From positions 10,339,649-10,403,648 of the forward strand of contig JAQFVV010000030.1 of NCBI GenBank assembly GCA_028023455.1: a stretch of 64,000 nucleotides of DNA, written 5' to 3'. The translations under genes and the position numbers were made by a program. Positions 38,453 through 48,404 of the stretch are shown here, one piece after another. The notes beneath the pieces are model-generated. The model ran no database searches. It was not told where the DNA came from and worked only from the letters and a program-made list of their open reading frames with translations. Numbering within the stretch: position 1 is the first letter of the stretch; each line of letters opens with the position of its first letter. The DNA comes from Epiperipatus broadwayi. Taxonomy: Eukaryota > Onychophora > Udeonychophora > Euonychophora > Peripatidae.

Positions 38453-38800
38453 ATAAGCTAATGAGCTTGGATTGAAAATATTATTGTGTTTTCAATTTTA
38501 TTCTCAGAGGTTTGTAGTTAAGTAGAGATAAAAGGTGGCTGCTGGAGGGTTTCATTAGATCCTAAGATCTAGGTGCAGTGTTCTCAGATCCAAGGCTCCT
38601 TACTGACAAGGGCCACAAGCCAGAAACTAGTCTGGGGATATTAGATGAGTAGGCACTTATAAGGGATTTTATACACAAGCCCTCTGGCATCCATTGATTA
38701 CTCTGGCTTGCACTGAGTGGCACTACTGTATGGAGAGTTTTGCCTGTTTTAATAACAGTTATGAGAAAGCATAAGAAATGGTGATCGTGTGATATCTAAA
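38453..38800 (+). repeat. Family B repeat, full copy
   Basis: The most complete unit: TATAAGCTAATGAGCTTGG to GGAGAGTTTTGCCT and on to GTGATCGTGTGATAT. It runs in the sense of the CRISP transcript. Confidence 0.82.
38597..38638 (+). ncRNA. Hammerhead-like motif (family B, near intact)
   Basis: Stem I TCCTTA/TGGGGA (six pairs, two G-U), CTGACAA (38603-38609; consensus CTGANGA, so one G to A change), stem II GGC/GCC with loop CACAA, GAAAC (38623-38627), loop TA, GTC (38630-38632). Everything but one core base fits. Confidence 0.62.
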
Positions 38801-39078
38801 TTTAAGCGTTGCTAGTGATTCAAGCAAGAGAAAATGTGTAATAGAATATCCCAGTGCTTAATAGTTAAATAACATTCGAGATTAACACACATAATACTAT
38901 TCAATAAATATTTAAAATACTCTCTAGCCAAGCATAAGTCAAATTACCAAGAATAGCACTGGACGTATTCTATTACATATTTTTATTTGTTTGGATCATT
39001 GTTGGCAATGTTTAAATTGAGATAAATCTTAGGCTTGCTATTGTAAATCTATTATTATAAAGCGCTGAAAACTTTGAA

Positions 39079-39163
39079 ATTATTCAAACGGAAGCCAATC
39101 TCCGATAATGCATTATATTTAAGAAATAGCGCATTATCGGAGATTGACGTCCGTTTGAATAAT
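39079..39163. mobile_element. Short foldback element
   Basis: Arms of 33 bp (39079-39111 and 39131-39163) with two mismatches, starting ATTATTCAAACGGA and meeting at CCGATAATGC. Loop of 19 bases. Shares CGCATTATC(G/A)GAG with the 54.2-54.4 kb foldback. Confidence 0.8.
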
Positions 39164-39504
39164 CTGCTTGCTATTGTAAGTAAATCAATTGAAACATATT
39201 TAGATAGAATGTTGTAAATTGATTTAAATATTCATTCTTTCTAACCAAAGTGTTTTAGTCAACCGTCTATATATATATATAAATGGAGTACAATAAAACG
39301 GTCACTTTGTTTTTGATAAATTTAGACTTACACTTGATTAGAGAATATTTTAAATATGGATTTTACTCCTGAGTGTTATTTATATATTAAGCACTGGAAG
39401 TATTTTATTTAATATTTTCATTTGTTTGAATTGTTGCTGGCAATGTTTAAATTGGGAGAAATCTCAGGCTAGCTAACTATTGTAAGTAAATCAATTGAAA
39501 GATA

Positions 39505-40508
39505 GGTAAAGGTTTACTTTAGTGATTACAACATAAAAATCATATTCGCCCTCTTGTTTTCAAAATTAGAAGTACATTATACGATAATCGTATATGCTAC
39601 TATATTACAATTACATTAATATTTATTAAAATGTAAAAGATAATAAAAAAAATATTTACAATTTTAAAGAAATTGAAATAATTACACTAGATTAATTAAA
39701 ATAATTTGTTTAAATTATTTGAAACTTAAGAATTTAAACTATCTACATTTTTAACTTAACAATTTAAACTATCTAGATTTATAGCACTTATTATAATAAA
39801 AAAACATCGGCATAAGCAAAAAAATAGTCATTGACTGGGCTAATTTTTGTCGTGAAGAGTGGTTCAAATATTTAGACACATATCCGATGGTTCTCGGTGG
39901 AATGGATGACAATGGGGAGTCATTAGTTGTCGAAATCGATGAAACATTATTTCCACAGAAAATACCACAGGGGGGACTACATGCTTCTTGGCAGAAGTTG
40001 CGGATAGAACGGCTGGCTCATTGGAGGCCCTAATCCAGCAGTACATTTTACCAGGGACTCGCATAATTTCAGATGGCTGGGCTGCGTACAATATCAGCAG
40101 ACTTAGCAATGGGATGCACATGCATTCGGTTGTCGTCCACCAGGACAACTTTGTGAATCCCGAAGACCAAGACATACATACCCCAGAATATTGAGAATAT
40201 GTGGATGAGGGCCAAGCGTAAGCTGAAATTCCAATCTGGTACCAGCAGGGCTTTATTTTCATCGTACCTCCAAGAATTTGCCTTCCGCAGAAGATATAGC
40301 ACTGCCGCCCTTTTCTCCAACTTCCTGCTATGCATAGGGTATAATTATGCTTAAAAAGGTAAATTATTTATTATCTTTTACGTTTTAATTAATAAATATT
40401 TACTGTAATTGTAATACAGGAGCAGATGTGTAAGATTTAGAATATTTTAGTTCTAATTTTAAAAACTAGATGGCGAATATGCTCTGGTCGCTAAAGTAAA
40501 CCTTTACC
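39505..40508 (+). mobile_element. Merlin DNA transposon, decayed but end-to-end
   Basis: Terminal inverted repeats of about 60 bp start GGTAAAGGTTTACTTTAG on the left and end in its complement (CTAAAGTAAACCTTTACC) on the right. Inside, both keep ATATTCGCC and AAAATTAGAA. Flanks are GAAAGATA on the left and AAAAGATA on the right, a 7-of-8 match consistent with the 8-9 bp duplication of Merlin elements. A broken transposase lies inside. Its length, about 1.0 kb, is short but enough for the transposase. Confidence 0.88.
39823..40354 (+). pseudogene. Merlin (IS1016/ISXO2-like) transposase
   Basis: Three frame pieces. The first reads IVIDWANFCREWF and VVEIDETLF with the first catalytic Asp, family VDESxF. 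After a shift near 39980 comes EVADRTAGSLEALIQQYILP and GTRIISDGWAAYN with the second Asp, then HQDNFVNPED. After a shift near 40185 comes NIENMWMRAKRK (third acidic position) and GTSRALFSSYLQEF, ending in TAA. This order and spacing match ISXO2-like/Merlin transposases. The zinc-ribbon N-terminus is not evident. Two shifts make it inactive. Frames on the opposite strand across this interval are shadows. Confidence 0.87.
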
Positions 40509-40719
40509 AAAAGATATTTGGATACAATGTTGTGGATTGATTTAAATATTCATTTTTAAAAATCAAAATGTTTTAGTCAGTCTTCTATAGATACAAATGG
40601 AGTATAATAATAAACGGTTGTTTATTCTTGGTAAATTTTTACTTCTGTTTGGTGCTATGGGTTTTAATTTTGAGTTGTTATTTAAATATTAAGCACCAGC
40701 GGTATTCTGTTATATTAAT

Positions 40720-41125
40720 ATGAAAGAAAACAATCTTTAAATCATCTCTGAGGAACAAAACCTTTTGCATTAGAAAATGAAACAATGAAGAAAAAGTCAT
40801 TAATCACCAAACTTACCAAGAGTTTCAAATAAAGAGAATTTTTAATATATATATGGTTATAAAACACCCATTTAGGTATAAATAATTTATCGAAGACATA
40901 TGTCAAAACATACTTAAAATGTGCAAAGATTCTTCATGAGGAAATCGACAATTTGCTAACATTAAAATTCGGGAATTTTGAGATATGACTTGATTTTACT
41001 TTGATATATTTGAATTTAAATGGTTTCCAGTTAATGAAAGTTAAGGAATTAATTGAAACTTTTTCGATAGTTTAGTATAGTTTTTTTTTATAAATATATT
41101 ATCACCATTATAATTCATTATTTTT
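40720..41125 (+). pseudogene. Penelope-like tail relic
   Basis: About 40925-40988 reads like the Penelope C-terminus (NIKIREF followed by a stop, compare NIKINELWEN at 3.6-4.9 kb) and the tail after it resembles 32950-33140. Its upstream part (AACAATCTTTAAA..., CAAGAGTTTCA, ATTTAGGTATAAATAATTTATC) is repeated at 41685-41840. Heavily decayed. Confidence 0.55.
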
Positions 41126-41134
41126 ATATAATAT

Positions 41135-41616
41135 ATAGGGTATATGAGCACAGACTTTCACACGACCCACCACTCTCCACACTATCTCATAACACTGCTA
41201 CACTTGAACACATATATGTTGAAAAGATAAATAATCACCAATATACGTATTTCATGCTAAACCAGCAATCATCACCATCTCCTCACATATATGCTATAAG
41301 TGCTCAGATATATATTAAGATAGCCAAGCCTCATATTTTATTGGACAGGCTTCAATCTAATCCACCCTCCAACTCTTCAACTGTCCATCCAATTGAAAAT
41401 CTGATGATGGAATGCTCAAAGACCACCCTGAGGCCAAGATTCTTATCACACCCATGTTGACCTAAGGTCATTTTGACCCCTCATGTACAGGACATAATCC
41501 ATTTGAATTGGTGATTATTTATCTTTTCAACATATATGTGTTTAAGTGTATCAGTGTTATGAGCTAGTGTGGAGAGTAGTGGGTTGTGTGAAAGTCTGTG
41601 CTCATATACCCTATAT
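41135..41616. repeat. Foldback repeat, family A copy 2
   Basis: Outer arms (ATATAGGGTATATGAGCACAG and its complement) of about 120 bp. Internal unit as at 55.98-56.2 kb. On the minus strand the ribozyme segment reads GTGATGA in place of CTGATGA and the stem I bases are deleted, so it is inactive. Confidence 0.82.
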
Positions 41617-41639
41617 ATTACATATATAGACACAGGTAT

Positions 41640-42400
41640 ATAATAAACCTGTGTGTTTCAGTTATTATATATATATGAAATAAAACAATCTTTAAAGAGT
41701 CATTGTAAGGTAAAACCCTCTTATCTTACAAAAGAAACCGTAAGAAAAACATGCCAAGAGTTTCAGATTGAAAATTTCTGAATTACATATTTAGATATAA
41801 TTTATCAAAAACATATATGTTTAAACATACTTAAATTATGTAATAATAAACATTCATAATCACAATACATATAGAGAGCTTTGCATGTTTTAATATGTAA
41901 TAATGTTGGTTAATCAATTTACACATTAGTGTGTTAAAGAATAAGTAGTTAATCACCCACATCAATACATAGAGAAGATTAACAATTATTTCACTATTAC
42001 ATATTTTTTCAGAAAGGGGGAGCTTATTAGATAATCCTGAAAATTAACATCATCCTCACCCCCTATACATAATCATATATTACAAATCATGATGTTGATG
42101 CATAGAAGATTAAAGCTTATTTTCAGAATCATCTAATGAGAACCCTGTTACAGGATATAATATCATATAAAAGCAAAATAATTTGGTGTTTTTTATGCAT
42201 TAATGTGAGTGTAGCTATTTCTTTATTTAACTGCTTGAATGCATTTTGATTAACCAACTTCGTTACATATATTAAAAAGTTTATTTACAAATTGAATTTA
42301 TTATAAGATGTAATATTGATTTTCCCTTTCTTTGTATTTGTAATTCAAATTTGCAAATGTTTTTTTTTATTTGCATATGGAAGTGGTTTCTTTTTTATTT
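41640..42400. other. Intron 3 end, mostly unrecognised
   Basis: 41685-41840 is a partial direct copy of 40725-40910. The rest is AT-rich with no coding similarity. Confidence 0.4.
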
Positions 42401-42407
42401 AACATCT

Positions 42408-42472
42408 AATGCTAAGAGCACTTTCAATGATGTTTATTATGGTGAACTTCAAGGAAAGTGCACCTAGCATTA
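42408..42472. repeat. Inverted repeat just before exon D
   Basis: CTAATGCTAAGAGCACTTTC and a near complement (AAAGTGCACCTAGCATTAG) enclose about 27 bases. It lies 120 bp upstream of the exon D acceptor and could fold in the pre-mRNA. Confidence 0.65.
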
Positions 42473-42592
42473 GGTTATATAAAAAAAACAAATCACTGAT
42501 ATGCAGATGAACAAACATTTGAACCATTTAAATTATTATAATATATATTTATATATAATAATTTTCAATAAAATAATTTTTTTTCTTCATAG

Positions 42593-42678
42593 ATGGCATG
42601 GGCAGTTACGCATGAAGTAGGTTGTGCTGTTGTAAAGTGTACAGGATTTTGTTATTATGTTTGCAACTATTGTCCAGC
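42593..42678 (+). CDS. CRISP exon D: CAP signature 2
   Basis: An 86-base exon (28 codons plus two bases) with acceptor TTCTTCATAG and donor GTAAGT. It completes CAP signature 1 as GHFTQ-MAWAVTHEVGC (family VVW followed by xxxxVGC) and carries signature 2, YYVCNYCPA, completed by GN in the next exon (family YxCxYxPxGN). The MA pair where most CRISPs have VV is unusual but conservative. Cysteines at VGC, VKC, GFC, YVC and NYC fit the disulfide set at the end of the CAP domain and start of the hinge. It lies between the 9-kb intron with LINE and Merlin and the 10.9-kb intron with the long LINE. Confidence 0.9.
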
Positions 42679-42892
42679 GTAAGTATAAAAATAACATTTT
42701 TACATACATAAAATTTATAATAAAACTTTCTTTTAAAATTATATTAAGAATTTAAATAATTGATATCAATTCTGTTTACTTCAAAAGTTAAAAAGGTAAG
42801 CAAAATCTATAAACTGTTTGGAATCTGAAAATTTTTTCAAGTTTTACTCATAAATATTTAAGAATACTGTTGTATAATTTTTATTGTTAAAC

Positions 42893-43112
42893 CATTAAGC
42901 ATCACATGATCACCATCTCTAAGTTCTAGGTACAGTGCTCTCAGATTCAAAACTCCTCACTGACGAACACAAGCCAGAAACTAGTCTGGAGATATTGGAT
43001 GAGTAGGCATTAGATAGGGATTTTATGCACAAGCCTTCTGGCATGCATTGATTACTCTGGTTGGCACAGGGTGGCACTACTGTATGAAGAGTTTTGTCTT
43101 GGTTAATTTTTA
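42893..43112 (+). repeat. Family B repeat, partial copy
   Basis: Begins CATCACATGATCACCATCTC, continues TTCTAGGTACAGTGCTCTCAG to TGAAGAGTTTTGTCTTGG, with the family middle part. Same strand as the CRISP transcript. Confidence 0.8.
42953..42992 (+). ncRNA. Hammerhead-like motif (family B, stem II lost)
   Basis: CTGACGA (42960-42966), GAAAC (42977-42981), GTC (42984-42986) all match, and stem I pairs partly (CTCCTCA/TGGAG). A deletion has removed the 5' half of stem II (ACACAAGCCA remains), so activity is unlikely. Confidence 0.55.
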
Positions 43113-43119
43113 TTGTTGC

Positions 43120-43805
43120 TGTTTATATTTGCTATATATTATGGCTCTTTGACTAAAGAAAACTGATAATTAATCATTAATGCAGAAATATATTGTATTG
43201 GTTTAGTCTTCCTATTAGCATTGATGTTATCTGTTTAATATTCAATTAAAATAAATGACATATGTACCATATTCATGAGATATAAGACTATTGATCTTTA
43301 TAAACTAATTATAAAATATAAAAAAGTAGAATGAGTAAATTGTAAAGGCAGTTTTAATTACTTTAACATCATCAAAATAATGTTAAAGAGAATTACATAG
43401 ATGCTCTCACACACAATACATATCATATACCTTTAATATGGTAATGGTGTCTTGGTTTTCATGTAAATGGTTTTATTTCTCCCTCTTTATTGCCTCTAAT
43501 CCAATGCACAATGTAAAATTTTTCTGTAGCAAAGAATGAACCATCTTTTCTTTTTACCTTAATTTATATATAGAGGCTAATCTGTAAATCAATTTGAAAT
43601 ATAGTTTTAATAAAGTAATATGATTGATTTAAAATCATCATGCTTTCTCTCCAAAATGCTTAAAATTAATCTCTCTATATAAATTGAGTTAAAGAGAAAA
43701 GACAGCATATTCTTTTCTTTAAAAAAGTTTTAATTTTAGTTTTGGATTGAGAGTATTTTATTTACTTAATAAAACCAGTGTTGAATATTAATCTTGATGT
43801 ATTAT
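43120..43805. other. Intron 4, no feature recognised
   Basis: AT-rich. No open frames of note. Confidence 0.4.
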
Positions 43806-43810
43806 ATATA

Positions 43811-44540
43811 TGATTTCACATTATTATTCTTATTGGGATATTCCATGTAGTAAAAGACATTTCAGTATAATAATAAGTACCTTTCTCAGAGTGTCCTCTT
43901 TCTCAAATCATAGGAATGCATGTGAGATTCAAAATCATTTTTTTCTTTGAAAGTAGTGTAAACTGTGCAAATATTATTATTATTATTAAAAAATTAATGA
44001 AATATTTCCACTTCCTAAAGATAAATTTCTTTGGATTGTCACAGTGAAATTCCATATAGGGTCTGTTCACATACATATATTGGACAGACTAATCGTAGAA
44101 TAAATATTAGAAAGGAAGAACACATTTTGGCAGTCAGAGAAAAATCCAATTCATCTGCTATTTATTCTCGCATAAAATTAACTAATCATAATATCAATTT
44201 TGATAAAACAAATATTCTAGCAAAAATTGAACAATATGACCAGATATTGCTAAGAGAAGCTATAGATATTTTTAAAAGGCCCAAGAGCATAAATAAAAGG
44301 TGTGAATTAAAGAAGATTAACAACATCTGGAAGAAGCTATTGGAAGACAAAACAAATTTTAAAACTTTTCAACCAATAGAATTTAAATATGAGGAGAAAG
44401 AAAAACATTAAAATGATTCTGAATCTCACGCGCACTCCTATGATTTGAGAAAGAGGACGCTTGAGGAAGGTACTTGTTATTGTACTGAAACATCTTTTAC
44501 TACACAGAATATCCTGAAAATAATAATAATATGAAATCAT
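43811..44540 (+). mobile_element. Penelope-like relic bracketed by inverted tails
   Basis: Inverted repeats of about 128 bp (43811-43938 and 44411-44540) flank a GIY-YIG fragment. The right one is the element's own 3' tail; the left one is a tail copy in reverse. Both have a hammerhead-like core. Right (plus, 44460-44494): CTTGAGGA, stem II of five pairs (GGTAC/GTACT), GAAAC, ATC. Left (minus, 43889-43856): CTGAGAA, same stem II, GAAAT, GTC. Each has its own core changes; together they point to an ancestor with CTGAGGA and GTC. Confidence 0.82.
44031..44411 (+). pseudogene. Penelope-like GIY-YIG endonuclease fragment
   Basis: 126 codons. CSHTYIGQTNRRINIRKEEH has the YIG, the Arg and the Glu-His of the Penelope endonuclease; then SNSSAIYSRIKLTNHNINF and LLREAIDIFKRPKSINKR follow the family pattern. 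The RT is absent and the first dozen residues are read through intronic sequence, so the Met at the start is not meaningful. A decayed sister lies at 52.3-52.5 kb. Confidence 0.82.
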
Positions 44541-44649
44541 CATTTAACTGTGAAAATATTAAAATTAACATATATATAAACTTTAAAACCTAAGGCTAAA
44601 TTAGTTAACAAAATAATCAAAATTACTCCAAATTCACAACTCAAATAGA

Positions 44650-45225
44650 CTAGCCAAAGAAAATAAACTCTAAAACACAACAATAGTTTCACTGCTACAG
44701 GAAGACTTTTCGAGTGTAAAGGACTACAAGATAACAAATTTATATTAAATATTACCCACAATTCCACTTACATCCCATATACCCTTAATATTAAAAGAAC
44801 TTTTAAATAAATTAATTGCTTCAGCATCATAAATTTTTTATAATAAAGATTGTTTAATTTTTCTTTTTATTTCATTTCTTTCAAAGAAGCAGGGTTAAAA
44901 ATAAATATCTCTGTTCTGCTTTATATATCCATGAAAAAGATACAGACCTCACTAGTAGTTTTGTTAAGTTTGTCTTCTTTGAAAGAAATGAAATAAAAAG
45001 AAAAATTAAATAATATTTACCATTAAAAATTTATAATTCTGAAGCAATTAACTTATTTAAAAGTTCTTTCAATATTATGGGTGTGTGGGATGTAAGTGGA
45101 ATTGTGGGTAATATTCTGTATAAATTTGTTATCTTGTAGTCCTTTACCCTTGAGAAGTCTGCTTGTAACAGTGAAACCATTGGTTGGGTTTTAGAGTTTA
45201 TTTTCTTTGGCTGGTCTGGCTGAGT
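44650..45225. repeat. Large palindrome with ~240-bp arms
   Basis: Arms 44650-44888 and 44982-45225 pair along GCCAAAGAAAATAAACTCTA, GTAAAGGACTACAAGATAAC, CCCACAATTCCACTTACATC and TTCATTTCTTTCAAAGAAG, with small differences. Each arm holds a Penelope-tail-like ribozyme relic (right, plus: CTTGAGAA, CTG/CAG stem, GAAAC near 45148-45178). No coding sequence. Confidence 0.82.
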
Positions 45226-45229
45226 TGTA

Positions 45230-45770
45230 AATTTGTGTGTGCATATAACTGAAATTAAACTTGCAAAATTTAATATACTAATATTAAATTATACAACATA
45301 AATTAATTATAACTATAACCTCCAAATACACATATATGGTCCTAAATCAAAGTAAAGCCAATTAATCTTAAAAGTTATGTTAAATGTAAGTAGAGAAAAG
45401 CAAATAATGTTTTGCTAGTATATGCCATCCTAGCCAAACGGTAAAAAGTATTTTTAGTTACTAAAAAACTGAAGTGATTAAATTAATAGCTTAGCTTAAA
45501 TTGAAAACTTTATTAGAGTTTTTTTTTTCCAAATTCTAGACTATTAACTTGATAGTAAAAAGGAGTAAAAAATAGCTGCTGGGTTCAAATCTAATTTATT
45601 AATAAAAGTCGTAAGCCAGAATAAAGTATATTATTTTCAATAACAAAAAAAAATATTGCTAAGATAAGTAGATAATATCTTAGTTTTTTGCTTCAAGATA
45701 AGACTTTTTATTAATAAGACCTGTTGTCATTTTGATGTCAACCAGCAATATCTGTTGTTGAAATTTCTTC
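45230..45770. other. Intron 4, no feature recognised
   Basis: AT-rich, ending where the GC content rises at the LINE 5' region. Confidence 0.4.
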
Positions 45771-45916
45771 CTTGTTCGTTAGTCCATTTCCGGTTCTTAA
45801 ACAGCAAACAACGTGAACGATAGCTCGCATCAAAATTGAAATCAGCAGGAAAGGGGGTATCAAACCCCATTCCAAACCCCTAAATACAAGATAAGAGAAG
45901 TTTTATATATTTAAAA

Positions 45917-48367
45917 ATGGAATGTGATAATGATATAGATAATATACATAGCAATTCAAGCTTAAATTGTCACACTCAGTCGTTCAACAGAAACGATAGC
46001 CGAAATCTTCATAGCTATAATAATAAATCTCAGGCTCCATCTGAGATCAAAAACCTTCCCATTAGCAATGCTAAGCACCAAATAATTACTGACAACATTA
46101 AAATGCAAGAAATTATACAAACTTCGTCAGTTATATGCAATAGCGTTGGTTTCCCATCGGGTGAAATAACAGCCAATATTAATAATACATACGAAAACAG
46201 TAACAACACTCACCGTATTTCCCAAACTCCTTTAGGAGAAGTAAATAAACACAATTTATCCACAACCGCAAAACACAGAATAATTTGGAACAAAAAATAA
46301 AATATCAGCAAAATCTATCTGAGGAAGGAAAAAAAAATTTTTTTAAATCACCAGAGGTCACCAAATTCGCTGCTGTATCACCAGAGACTGTCAACAGTAT
46401 TTCGAGAGAAAAAACGAAACAACAGATAAAAAAAAAATCAACAAAACCCATTCACAAACAAATGAAAATTTCAAACTAGATGAACCTTTAATATCTACAT
46501 CGTTCGCACATTTCAAAACAGACTCACAAATACAAACCCTCCCAAAAAAATCTATATCCTACGCTAACGCTTTAAGTATCAACAAAGACGTTAAAACCGT
46601 GGAGACTAACTCGGTCAGCAATATTAATGAAATGCTTATAGGCATATCGGAATATGAAAGAGAAATCACAACAGAAGACAATCAACACCCCCAATCAATT
46701 AAGATATTAAATTATAATAATATTACCGACGAAATGCATCAAAACATAAACTTTAATTTCAACAAAACTATTCCAAACATGCTCTATAAATCTTTCCAAA
46801 ATTATTACAATGACAAAACTCTAATCCTAGCAGTAACGAATGAAAACTTATCAAATTCCCCATGGAGCATTTATATTCCGTAATTAAACAACATGATTCA
46901 GAGTTGGGGATTTATCAAATACTAACACATCCTAATGACAGATATGTGGCAATAGAATTTAAGACCTGGGCAGACAGGCTCCAATTTAAAAACAATATTA
47001 AAATACTGGGAAATAAAATACTTTGCACTGTAGAAATGAACAGACCTATGATACTACAAGGGAAAATCAAAAACTGCCTAACAAGATTCACTGAACAAGA
47101 GCTCCAAAATATCCTCAATCCCTATGGCACTGTATCAAAATTTAAATTCCTTCCAGACCCTATCTTGAATGGAAACATAATATCAAATGCAGCAATCTTC
47201 TCACTAGCCATGAAAAAAAATGTTTCTCCCTCTGACATCCCTACTGTAGTTAATGCAAGAGGTTCACCAATGGTCTTAACATTCAGGGGGATGCGGCCTC
47301 AGTGCTTTCACTGTTTACAAAGGACACACTTTATAAAAGACTGTTTGGCATGTATCTGCACTACCTGCAATCAAAAGAAAGGCAAGTTCCACCACTGCAA
47401 TGGAAAGAATATAGAAACAACAACCACTACAGACACCAAACAGTCACCTAAAACAGACAATAATATTGAAAACCACACTGATAAACACAGGGCTTCAACA
47501 TCAAACTATACCAAATCTATAGACATAACTCCCACAGATGTAACACCAGACCACATAATATCTGGAGATGAAGATCAAGATGAAAATCTTTCCCAACAAA
47601 CTGAAATGGAATTCCACAACAATACAAACCAAAAATAGAAATGATAAACAAACAACTACATCAAGTACACCTCATCTCATTTCAAACCAATACACAGATA
47701 ATATTCAGTCAATAAACAGTACAACATTGAAAAAAAGGGCTATGAATCAATGCTTGACAATCCTTCAGACTTGAAATCACTTCCAATAGAAGAAACAGAC
47801 ACCAGAATCAAAATAGACAAAAATAACACCCAATCACCTAGAAAGTCACAAAGTAAACAAAATACAATAACTCCACATCCTCAAAAAGAAAGTAGCAAAA
47901 CCAATAAACCAAGGAAAAAATTCAATCCAGCACACACCAAAACTCCAAACCTGGGGGAAAAGGATGGTTTATCTGGACATTGGAATCAGGATCTTTCACA
48001 AGAAGTAGAGCTAACACGACAAGCTATACCAAATATTAATAAACGGAAATCAGATGTTCCAGATAAATCAAGCTCAGATGACGATATAAATTCTGGGTTT
48101 ATAACACAACTACCTACATTAAAACCAGATTCACAAGAATCACAAAGTAAACACAAAGTGTCATGGGAAAAAAAGAAAAGAAAAACCTCTGAGCACTCTG
48201 ATACAGATTCAGCACCAATGGAAGATGATCCCTATTTGGAATTACCAGATTCTATGGAAAATGAGGACCTTCCAGTACTCATGGAATCAAATCTACATCA
48301 ACTCTCATTGGAAGAAGCATCAGATCAAGAAACCAATTATAGTCATTTACTTCCAAATTCTCCCTGA
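45917..48367 (+). pseudogene. LINE ORF1 protein, frameshifted
   Basis: Pieces at 45917-46300, 46285-46479, 46599-46883, 46862-47638 and 47750-48367 lie in successive frames. The N-terminal part is Asn/Ser/Lys-rich and disordered. 46862-47638 has an RRM-like region and then CCHC knuckles: CFHCLQRTHFIKDC (C-x2-C-x4-H-x4-C) followed by CICTTCNQKKGKFHHC. The C-terminal piece is Ser/Lys/Asp-rich with acidic stretches (SDTDSAPMEDD). ORF1 proteins of this type bind the LINE RNA and form the particle. At least three indels are needed to explain the pieces. ORF1 ends 38 bases before the ORF2 start. Confidence 0.78.
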
Positions 48368-48404
48368 GACCAGGGGCTGGCTGGAGGGGCAGGGACACTA
48401 TATT

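Larger units (their letters stand above)
38985..40650 (+). repeat. Directly repeated unit, each copy hit by a different element
   Basis: Segment GGCAATGTTTAAATTG... to ...TAAACGGT occurs at about 38985-39310 and again at 39415-40650. Both share AAATCAATTGAAA, then AATGTTGT(A/G)(A/G)ATTGATTTAA and GTTTTAGTCA. The first copy is interrupted by a foldback at 39079-39163 and the second by Merlin at 39505-40508, so each acts as the empty site for the other. The family is unnamed to me. Confidence 0.75.

Noticed and set aside
39864-40335. Two minus-strand frames of 132 and 88 codons
   Set aside because: They are shadows of the plus-strand Merlin transposase, whose motifs and order are clear.
41395-41460. 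An additional hammerhead at CTGATGATGGAATGCTC in the family A middle unit
   Set aside because: CTGATGA is present but no GAAA and no stem II follow at the right spacing; the same segment at 56.1 kb is also without them.
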